From assembly GCA_963755825.1 (NCBI GenBank), contig CAVWLA010000003.1, forward strand, positions 2,666,001 to 2,730,000: 64,000 bases of DNA, written 5' to 3'. This document shows positions 1 through 9,289 of the stretch, piece by piece. The translations under genes and the position numbers were made by a program. Origin of the DNA: DATBQN01 sp963755825 (GTDB lineage Bacteria; Acidobacteriota; Thermoanaerobaculia; Multivoradales; UBA5704). The stretch's first letter is position 1. Each line of letters begins with the position of its first letter. The notes below the pieces were generated by a model, which did not search any database, was not told where the DNA came from, and worked only from the letters and a program-made list of their open reading frames with translations.

Positions 1-1
1 C

Positions 2-835
2 TCGCTCGCCCCGGTGCTGGTGGTGGTGATCGCGGTCGCCGGCCTCCTCTTCGGCGCCGACGCGGTGCGCGGCCAGATCGACCGCGAGTTCCAGGGAGTG
101 ATGGGGCGCGACACCGCGGTCTTCATCCAGGGCGTGCTGCAGAGCGCCGCCCGGCACGGCTCCGGCCTCGCCGCCGTCCTCGGCACCGCCACCCTCCTCG
201 TCGGCGCCTCCGCCGTCTTCGTGCAGCTCCAGCAGTCGCTCAACGTCATCTGGGCGGTGGCGCCGCGGCCGGGGGCGGCGCTCACCACGCTCCTGCGCAA
301 GCGGCTGCTGTCGTTCGCGCTGGTGGTGGGGCTGGGCTTCCTCCTCGTCGTCTCGCTCGTCCTCTCGGCCGCCCTCACCGCCTTCGGCAACTTCCTCGAG
401 GCGCACTTGAACCTGCCGATCAACCTGCTGACGGTCGCCAACGGGCTGATCTCCTTCATCGTCGTGACGCTCCTCTTCGCCATGATCTACCGCATCCTCC
501 CCGACGTGCACCTCTCCTGGCGCGAGGTGTGGATGGGCGGCGCCGTCACCGCCCTCCTCTTCGCCGTCGGCAAGGCCCTGATCGGCCTCTACCTGGGCCA
601 CACCAGCACGGCCTCGAGCTACGGCGCGGCGGGCTCGCTCGTCGTCGTCCTCCTCTGGGTCTACTACTCGTCGCTCGTCTTCCTCCTCGGCGCCGAGTTC
701 ACCCGCGTCCACTCGCGCCGCCATCGCAGCGCGCCGGCGCGGCCCGAGGCCGGCGCCGTCCGCGTGCCGGAGGGGACGCGGCCGGTGACGGGGGGCGTCG
801 TCGTGGCGCCGGTCGCCGGGGCGTTGCCGCGATGA
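2..835 (+). CDS. YihY/BrkB-family inner-membrane protein, 3' part
   Basis: The frame is already open at the left edge, so the N-terminus lies outside the window; about 277 C-terminal residues are visible. They form several strongly hydrophobic segments and contain the family-type block RILPDVHLSWREVWMGG followed by a glycine-rich helix and LLWVYYSSLVFLLGAEF. This matches the YihY/BrkB family (formerly mis-named RNase BN), inner-membrane proteins whose biochemical role is not settled. About 45 residues after the last membrane segment are Arg/Pro/Val-rich and probably cytoplasmic. The stop overlaps the next start by four bases (ATGA), which places it in one operon with tamA and tamB and suggests an envelope function. 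Confidence 0.85.
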   Translation, partial: SLAPVLVVVIAVAGLLFGADAVRGQIDREFQGVMGRDTAVFIQGVLQSAARHGSGLAAVLGTATLLVGASAVFVQLQQSLNVIWAVAPRPGAALTTLLRKRLLSFALVVGLGFLLVVSLVLSAALTAFGNFLEAHLNLPINLLTVANGLISFIVVTLLFAMIYRILPDVHLSWREVWMGGAVTALLFAVGKALIGLYLGHTSTASSYGAAGSLVVVLLWVYYSSLVFLLGAEFTRVHSRRHRSAPARPEAGAVRVPEGTRPVTGGVVVAPVAGALPR

Positions 836-2634
836 GGCCATCGTCCGCAGAGGAGCGGCGGTGGCCGGCGGCCGCCGCGCTCGCGGCGCTCTCTGTCGCG
901 GCCGTCGCCATCCTGGCGCCGGGCGCCGCCCAGGCTGCGCTCAAGGTCGAGGTCAAGCTCGAGGGGCTCCGCGGCCCGCTCGAGAAGAACGCCCTCGCCA
1001 ACCTCGATCTCCAGCAGCTCCGCAAGGACAAGAGCCTCGACGAGGGGCGCCTGCGCCGCCTCTATGCCCAGGGCACGGCGCAGATCACCGACGCGCTGCA
1101 GCCCTTCGGCTACTACAAGCCGATCGTCACCGGCTCGCTCGACCAGCGCGGCGAGACCTGGGTGGCGACCTACAGAGTCGACGCCGGCCCGGCGCTGCAC
1201 GTCGACGCGGTCGACGTGCAGCTGCTCGGCCCCGGCGCCACCGATCCCGGCTTCGAGGCCATCCGCGCGCGCTTTCCGCTCAAGGCGGGCGACGTCCTCC
1301 TGCAGCCCGCCTACGAGGGCGCCAAGCAGGCGTTCGAGGGCTATGCCGCGGCGCACGGCTACCTCGACGCGAACTATGCGCAGAGCCAGATCCGCATCGA
1401 CCTCGCGGCCTACACCTCGCAGGTCGTCCTCCACTTCCAGACCGGCCCGCGCTATCTCTTCGGCCCGGTCGAGTTCCACCAGGACTTCTTGAAGCCGCGC
1501 CTGCTCACCGGCTACGTCGAGTTCAAGCAGGGCGAGCCGCTCGACGCCGGCAAGCTGCTGAAGCTGCAGAACACGCTCTCCGCGGCGACCTACTTCCAGC
1601 GCGTCGAGGTGGTGCCGCGGCGCGACCGGGCGAAGGGGCTCGAGGTGCCGATCGAGGTCAACCTGACGCCCGCCAAGCGCGAGCACTGGACGGCGGGCCT
1701 CGGCTACGGCACCGACACCGGGCCGCGGGTGAGCGGCGGGCTCGAGCTGCGGCGGATCAACTCGAGCGGCCACCGGGCCGACATCCTGACGCGCGTCTCC
1801 GACATCGAGAAGAGCTTCCAGGCCGACTACTACGTCCCGGGCTTCCGGCCGAGCGTCGATCTGCTGACCTACAAGCTCGGCTACGACGACCTCGACACCC
1901 AGACCAGCGAGAGCCGCAGCTTCATCGTCGGCCCCAGCTACTCCCGCGCGCTCGGCCGCTGGCGCGAGACGTTCGGCCTCGACTTCACCCGCACCACCTT
2001 CGCGGTGGGCGACGACAGCGGCATCTCGCACCTGCTGACGCCAGCGGCGAGCTGGGGCCGCGTCTTCGCCGACGACCGCATCTACCCGAGCCACGGCGAG
2101 CGGCTGCAGCTCGACCTCGCGGCGGCGGACAGCTCGGTGCTGTCGAACGCCACCTTCGCCTCCGCCCACGCGGCGAGCAAGTTCGTGCAGAGCTTCGGCG
2201 GCCACCCGACCTTCGGCGGCCGGCGCTGGCGCCTGCTCACCCGCGCCGAGCTCGGCTACCTGGCGACCTCGGCGAGCGACTTCCACAAGCTGCCGCCGAC
2301 CGACCGCTTCTTCGCCGGCGGCGACCAGAGCGTCCGCGGCTACTCCTACGAGGGGATCGGTCTGCGCGACGCGCAGGGCCAGGTCATCGGCGGCACCCGG
2401 CTGGCCGTGGCAAGCGTCGAGGTCGAGTACCGCTTCCTGCAGAAGTGGGGTCTCGCGACGTTCTATGACGCCGGCAGCGCCTCCGACCGCCTGCTCGCCG
2501 ACATCCGCGCCGGCACCGGGGTCGGCGTCCGCTGGCTGTCGCCCATCGGCATGATCCGCCTCGACGCCGCCGTCGCCGTCGACGAGCCGGGGCACCCGAA
2601 GCGCCTGCACTTCTCGATCGGACCCGACCTGTGA
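832..2634 (+). CDS. tamA: TamA-like outer-membrane Omp85 protein (POTRA plus 16-strand-type barrel)
   Basis: The 600-residue product starts at the ATG overlapping the previous stop; longer in-frame extensions upstream lie inside yihY and are shadow. Residues about 10-36 form a signal peptide ending near AAQA. Residues about 37-270 look like POTRA domains, and the rest alternates like a beta-barrel. The Omp85 lid-lock motif is seen as GGDQSVRGYSYEGIG near residue 500, and the chain ends in a short beta-signal (RLHFSIGPDL). Length and the directly following tamB-like gene favour TamA over BamA. TamA with TamB is known to help insert some outer-membrane proteins, and TamB family members carry phospholipid between membranes. 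Overlaps of four bases on both sides indicate translational coupling. Confidence 0.88.
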   Translation: MRPSSAEERRWPAAAALAALSVAAVAILAPGAAQAALKVEVKLEGLRGPLEKNALANLDLQQLRKDKSLDEGRLRRLYAQGTAQITDALQPFGYYKPIVTGSLDQRGETWVATYRVDAGPALHVDAVDVQLLGPGATDPGFEAIRARFPLKAGDVLLQPAYEGAKQAFEGYAAAHGYLDANYAQSQIRIDLAAYTSQVVLHFQTGPRYLFGPVEFHQDFLKPRLLTGYVEFKQGEPLDAGKLLKLQNTLSAATYFQRVEVVPRRDRAKGLEVPIEVNLTPAKREHWTAGLGYGTDTGPRVSGGLELRRINSSGHRADILTRVSDIEKSFQADYYVPGFRPSVDLLTYKLGYDDLDTQTSESRSFIVGPSYSRALGRWRETFGLDFTRTTFAVGDDSGISHLLTPAASWGRVFADDRIYPSHGERLQLDLAAADSSVLSNATFASAHAASKFVQSFGGHPTFGGRRWRLLTRAELGYLATSASDFHKLPPTDRFFAGGDQSVRGYSYEGIGLRDAQGQVIGGTRLAVASVEVEYRFLQKWGLATFYDAGSASDRLLADIRAGTGVGVRWLSPIGMIRLDAAVAVDEPGHPKRLHFSIGPDL

Positions 2635-5600
2635 GCCCGGCTCCCGAAGACCTCTCCCCGAACGCGCCGCCGCCGGTGAGAACCGCGGCGCCGGCGGGAC
2701 CGCCGCGCCACCGCGGCCGACGAATCCTCCGCATCGCTCTCGCCGCCGTGGTGGGGCCGCTCCTCCTCGGCGCCTTCCTCGCCGTCTACCTGCTCGGCAC
2801 CCAGTCCGGCGCGCGCTTCCTCTTCGCCCGCCTGGGCGCTCTGCTGCCCGGCTCGTTCGACGTGGCGAAGGTGGAGGGGCGCATCCGCGGTCCGCTCGCC
2901 CTCTCCGGCGTGCTCTACGAGCGGCCGGGGATGGAGGTCCGCGTCGACCACCTGTCGCTCGCCTGGCGGCCGGCGGCGCTGCTGAATCGCCAGCTCGACG
3001 TCGAGTCGCTCGTCGCCCAGGGCGTCCACGTGCAGAAGACGCCGGCGCCGCCGACCAACGAGCCGTTCAAGCTCCCCGACTTGAACCTGCGCTTCAACAT
3101 CATCGTCCGCGACGCCCAGGTGCGCGAGGTGACGGTGAAGCCGATCGCCGGCGATCCCTCGCCGCCGCTCGTCATCGACCGCATCGATCTCGCGACCACC
3201 GAGACCGCCGGCGTCTTCCATCTCGACCGCCTGGCGGTCCGCTCGCCGCAGCTGAACGCCGACGTCGCCGGCACCCTCGAGCCGCGCGGCGCCTACCCGC
3301 TCGACCTCACCACCCGCTGGTCGGTGCAGCCGGCGGGGATGGCCGCCGTCGCCGGCGGCGGCAGGCTCTCCGGGACTCTCGAGAAGCTCAAGGTGTCGCA
3401 GGCCGTGGAGACCCCCTTCGCGGTGCAGGTCGACGCCGACCTCAGCGAGCCGCTGCAGAGCCTCGGCTTCGACGCCCGCCTCGCCTTCCGCGATCTCGAC
3501 CCGCGCCGCCTGCAGGCGAGCCTGCCGGCGCTCACCGCCTCGGGCACGATCGCCGCCAAGGGGACGCTCGACGACTTCACCAGCACCGGCAGGATCGCGG
3601 GCGTCGTCGAAGGTGCTCTCGCCGGCCTCGCGCCGGGCGCCATCGGCCCCGTCGCCGTCTCCTGGTCGCTGGCGCACCAGAAGGGCGACACCTACCGGCT
3701 CGACGCCGCGGACGTCGCCTTCCCCGGCACGCCGGCGCGCCTGCATGCCGCGGGCCGCTTCACGGCGTCGTCCGATCAGACCAAGGGAGCTGACGCCAAG
3801 GCGCAGCGGCTGGCGGTCGATGCGGCGCTCTCCTGGCAGGGCCTCGCCTGGCCGCCGCGCGGCAAGGCCTCGTTCGCCAGCGCCTCCGGGCAGGCGAAGA
3901 TCGCCGCCAGCGGCACCAGCGAGGCGCTCGCCGGCACGGTCTCGCTGCGCGCCGCCGTCGATCCCGTCGGCGAGGTGGCGGCCGACCTCCGCCTCGCCCG
4001 CCAGGGCGACACCTTCCGCCTCGAGCGCGGCGACATCACCGTCCCCGGCACGCCGGCGCGCATCACGGCCTCAGGCTCGGTCACCCAGAGCGGCGGTCAG
4101 CGCGGCGCGGTGACGACGCTCGACGCCCGCGCCAGCTGGCGCCAGGTGCAGTGGCCGCTCCGCGGCCAGCCGCTGGCGAAGAGCGCCGCCGGCGAGGCGC
4201 AGGTGGCGGGGACGACCGACGCCTACCGGGCGCGCCTCGCGGCCGACCTGAGCGGCCCGCCGGGCGGCCAGATCCCGCCCGGCCGCTGGACGATCGCCGG
4301 ACAGGGGACGAAGACCTCCTTCCAGATCGCCTCGCTGGCGGCCGACGTGCTCGCCGGCCGGCTCGCCGGCAGCGGCACCGTCGGCTGGTCGCCGCAGACC
4401 ACCTGGCAGCTGGCCTTGACCGCCAACGGCCTCAACCCCGCCGCCCTGCGACCCGACTTCCCGGGCAAGCTCGACCTCGCCGTCGACACCCGCGGCACGC
4501 TCGCGGCGGCGGGGCCGAGCGGAACGGTCGACCTCAAGCGCCTGGGGGGGACCCTCCGCGGCCAGCCGATCGCCGGCAGCGCCGCCGTGCGCCTCGCCGG
4601 CAAGCGCTACGACTTGCCGCACGTCGACCTCACCTGGGGCGGCGCCAAGGTCGCCGCCTCGGGCTCGGTGGGCGACCGGCTCGACCTCACCTATCGCCTC
4701 GCCGTCCCCAACCTCGCCCTCGCGCTGCCGCAGGCGAGCGGCGAGGTCGACGCCAGCGGGAAGATCTCCGGCGCCCTGCGCACGCCGCGCCTGGTGACCG
4801 ACGCCAAGCTGGCCGGCCTGCGCTACGCGCCGGCGAGCCCGCCCGGCGCGCCGGCCGCGGCGCCGACGACGGTCGGCAAGGCGACGGTCTCGGCGGACGT
4901 CGATCTCGCCCCCGGCGGCCAGATCCGGCTCGACGTGCAGGCGAGCCAGCTGGTCTCCGGCGCGCGCTCGGTCGGCAGCCTGACGCTCGCGGCGCGCGGC
5001 GCCGCCGAGCGCCACACGCTGACCCTCGCGGTCGTCGACCCCAGCGACATCCCCGGCGGCCGCGTCGATCTGGCGCTCGCCGGCGGCCTCTCCGGCAGCC
5101 TGTTCGGCAGCAGCGGCCCGCGGGCGAGCTGGCGCGGCGACATCACGCGCCTCGACCTCCACGCCCAGCGCACCGGCAACTGGAGCCTCGAGCGGCCGGC
5201 GCCGCTCGCCGTCTCGCAGACCGACCTCCGCCTCGACGGTTTCTGCTGGCGCTCGGGCGACGCGCGCCTCTGCGCCGACGCCTCGCGGGTGAAGGCCGGC
5301 CCGTGGTCGGCGAAGGCGACGCTGGCGGCGCTGCCGCTCTCGCTCCTCCTGCAGCCGGCGCTCCCCGCCGGCGCCTCGGTGCGCGGCGAGCTCGCCGGCA
5401 CGGTCGCGGCCCGCGGCGGCACCAGCGGCCTCGATCAGCTGACCGTCGACCTGACGCCCGGCCCCGGCGACCTGGTCTATCCGACCGAGTCGGGCAAGCC
5501 GGTGACGGTGCACTTCGAGCGCGGCGCCATCCGCGCCGCGACCGGCGCTCAGGGCGGCCAGGCGACGGCGGATCTCAAGCTCACCAACCTGGGGGAGATC

Positions 5601-6947
5601 TCGGGGCAGGTGCGGCTGCCGCGCCTCGGCGGCGGCGTCGCGGTCGCCGGCCAGCCGCTCGCCGGCAAGATCGCCGCCCACCTGTCCGATCTCGGCTTCG
5701 CCGGCGCCCTGGCGCCGGAGCTGCGCGACGTCGGCGGCAACCTGCAGGCCGACTTCACCCTCGGCGGCACCTTCGGCGCGCCGCGCCTCACCGGCCAGGC
5801 GAAGCTCGCCGCCGGCCGTGCCAAGGTGCCGGAGTACGGCCTGGACCTCCGCGACGTCACCCTGACCGCCGCCGGCGACGGCGGCAGCATCCTCCAGGTG
5901 ACCGGCGGCGCCCGCTCGGGCAAGGGGACGATCGCCATCAGCGGCCAGGCGAGCCTCGAGCCGAGCGCCGCGGCGCCGGTGCACCTGAAGATCACCGGCA
6001 AGCGCTTCCAGGTCGCCGGCACGCACGAGATGGCCATCCTCATCAGCCCGGATCTCGACCTCACCTACCAGGGGAAGCTGGTGCGGCTGACCGGGCAGGT
6101 GGACGTGCCCTACGCTCACATCGACATCGAGAAGCTGCAGAAGAAGAACAACCCGGTGCCGGCGTCGCGCGACGTCGTCTTCGTCGGCGCCACGGTGCCG
6201 AAGCCGATCCCGACCAAGGCGCCGACGGCGATCCAGGCGCGCGTACGGGTCGTCCTCGGCGACGACATCGATCTGAAGGCGCTCGGCCTCGCCGGCAAGC
6301 CGACCGGCTCGCTCCTGGCCGTCGAGCAGCCGGGGAAGGACCCCACGGCGACCGGCCAGATCGAGATCAACCAGGGGACCTTCAAGGCGTACGGGCAGGA
6401 CCTGACGATCGAGCGCGGCCGGCTGATCTTCGCCGGCGGCCCGCTCGACAACCCGGGGGTCGATCTGCGCGCCTACCGCAAGGCCGACGACGGCACGACG
6501 GCGGGGATCGAGGCGACAGGGACGCTCAAGGCGCCGGAGGTGACGCTGTGGTCGGACCCGGTGATGACGCAGAGCGAGGCGCTCGCCTACCTCCTCCTCG
6601 GCCATCCGCTGAGCCAGGCGACGCCGCAGGAGGGGAGCCTCCTCGCGAACGCCGCCACCTCGCTCGAGCTCAAGGGCGGCAACCTGCTCGCCAAGCAGCT
6701 GGTCTCGCGCTTCGGCCTCGAGTCGGCGACCATCGAGAGCACCGGCGGCCTCGACCAGGCCACCCTCGTCCTCGGCAAGTACCTCTCGCCGCGCCTCTAC
6801 GTCTCCTACGGCATCGGCCTCTTCCAGTCGATCAACACCTTCCGCATCCGCTACCTCCTCAACAAGACCTTCACCCTCCAGGCCGACAGCGGCCAGACCA
6901 CCCCCGGCGCCACCGGGGCGGACATCCTCTACACCAAGGACCACTGA
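2631..6947 (+). CDS. tamB: TamB-like translocation and assembly module protein (AsmA-like, DUF490)
   Basis: A 1438-residue protein begins at GTG, sharing GTGA with the tamA stop. Residues about 28-55 form one N-terminal membrane anchor (LRIALAAVVGPLLLGAFLAV), followed by a long periplasmic body of repeated beta-rich segments typical of AsmA-like lipid-groove proteins. The C-terminal 350 residues resemble the DUF490/TamB domain: a segment with TGQIEINQGTFKAYGQDLTI, then a final stretch with LYVSYGIGLFQSINTFRIRY close to the end. Size, single anchor and position after tamA fit TamB, which spans the periplasm and contacts TamA. The gene is complete with no frame breaks. Confidence 0.9.
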   Translation: MSPAPEDLSPNAPPPVRTAAPAGPPRHRGRRILRIALAAVVGPLLLGAFLAVYLLGTQSGARFLFARLGALLPGSFDVAKVEGRIRGPLALSGVLYERPGMEVRVDHLSLAWRPAALLNRQLDVESLVAQGVHVQKTPAPPTNEPFKLPDLNLRFNIIVRDAQVREVTVKPIAGDPSPPLVIDRIDLATTETAGVFHLDRLAVRSPQLNADVAGTLEPRGAYPLDLTTRWSVQPAGMAAVAGGGRLSGTLEKLKVSQAVETPFAVQVDADLSEPLQSLGFDARLAFRDLDPRRLQASLPALTASGTIAAKGTLDDFTSTGRIAGVVEGALAGLAPGAIGPVAVSWSLAHQKGDTYRLDAADVAFPGTPARLHAAGRFTASSDQTKGADAKAQRLAVDAALSWQGLAWPPRGKASFASASGQAKIAASGTSEALAGTVSLRAAVDPVGEVAADLRLARQGDTFRLERGDITVPGTPARITASGSVTQSGGQRGAVTTLDARASWRQVQWPLRGQPLAKSAAGEAQVAGTTDAYRARLAADLSGPPGGQIPPGRWTIAGQGTKTSFQIASLAADVLAGRLAGSGTVGWSPQTTWQLALTANGLNPAALRPDFPGKLDLAVDTRGTLAAAGPSGTVDLKRLGGTLRGQPIAGSAAVRLAGKRYDLPHVDLTWGGAKVAASGSVGDRLDLTYRLAVPNLALALPQASGEVDASGKISGALRTPRLVTDAKLAGLRYAPASPPGAPAAAPTTVGKATVSADVDLAPGGQIRLDVQASQLVSGARSVGSLTLAARGAAERHTLTLAVVDPSDIPGGRVDLALAGGLSGSLFGSSGPRASWRGDITRLDLHAQRTGNWSLERPAPLAVSQTDLRLDGFCWRSGDARLCADASRVKAGPWSAKATLAALPLSLLLQPALPAGASVRGELAGTVAARGGTSGLDQLTVDLTPGPGDLVYPTESGKPVTVHFERGAIRAATGAQGGQATADLKLTNLGEISGQVRLPRLGGGVAVAGQPLAGKIAAHLSDLGFAGALAPELRDVGGNLQADFTLGGTFGAPRLTGQAKLAAGRAKVPEYGLDLRDVTLTAAGDGGSILQVTGGARSGKGTIAISGQASLEPSAAAPVHLKITGKRFQVAGTHEMAILISPDLDLTYQGKLVRLTGQVDVPYAHIDIEKLQKKNNPVPASRDVVFVGATVPKPIPTKAPTAIQARVRVVLGDDIDLKALGLAGKPTGSLLAVEQPGKDPTATGQIEINQGTFKAYGQDLTIERGRLIFAGGPLDNPGVDLRAYRKADDGTTAGIEATGTLKAPEVTLWSDPVMTQSEALAYLLLGHPLSQATPQEGSLLANAATSLELKGGNLLAKQLVSRFGLESATIESTGGLDQATLVLGKYLSPRLYVSYGIGLFQSINTFRIRYLLNKTFTLQADSGQTTPGATGADILYTKDH

Positions 6948-7295
6948 GGGCGAGGGGAAGAGCCTCGGCGCTCGAGGATCGGGGCGCGGAGTCGGCCGCG
7001 ATCACAGCCGAGAGCTGGTCGGCGATCGGGCGGCCCGCCGCCGAGCCGGCAGCGCTCGCCCGGTGACGCGGCGCGTTGCCGCGGTGCGGAAAACCTCTCG
7101 CTCTGACGCGCGGCGGAGAGTTTCGGCGCCCGAAACCGCCCGCTCTGGCTCGCGGCGAGGAGTTTCGGCGCGCTAAACCTCCCGCTCCGCCGCGCGGAGC
7201 CCGGTTTCGCCGCGCTCGAAGGATCTGCCGATCGTGCGGAGGGGCGGAGAGGTCGAGGCGAGCCGGCGCCGGCGCCTCCGCCGCGAGCTCGCGGC
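6948..7295. other. Gene-free stretch between convergent tamB and ABC exporter
   Basis: Both flanking genes point into this 348-bp interval. It carries a GC stem (CCTCG...CGAGG, about 6976-6990) and a three-copy 42-bp direct repeat (listed separately). A 105-codon frame can be read through it on the plus strand but has an Arg-rich composition and no ribosome-binding site, so I do not call it a gene. No T-run terminator is visible. Confidence 0.6.
7091..7216. repeat. Three tandem 42-bp imperfect repeats
   Basis: Units run 7091-7132, 7133-7174 and 7175-7216. Each starts AAACC and carries CGCTC at about position 9; each has GTTTCG or GTTTCGC near position 30 and ends in CGC plus two to three bases. 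The AAACC start and the internal GTTT allow partial pairing within each unit, and the junction of units 1 and 2 contains TTTCGGCGCCCGAAA, a perfect 6-bp stem with a 3-bp loop. In the plus frame the unit would encode 14 residues like KPPALARGEEFRRA, but the differences between copies include many non-synonymous changes, which argues against coding. Confidence 0.75.
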
Positions 7296-9278
<1,983 letters not shown>

Positions 9279-9289
9279 CGTGGGTTCTG

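Noticed and set aside
664..2610. Long minus-strand open frame (648 codons) opposite tamA
   Set aside because: Low-complexity Arg/Ala/Gly/Val composition with no motif; it mirrors GC-rich codon bias of the plus-strand gene, whose protein features are clear.
4071..6944. Minus-strand open frame of 957 codons opposite tamB
   Set aside because: Antisense shadow of a high-GC gene; no recognisable domain, and tamB is complete with family features.
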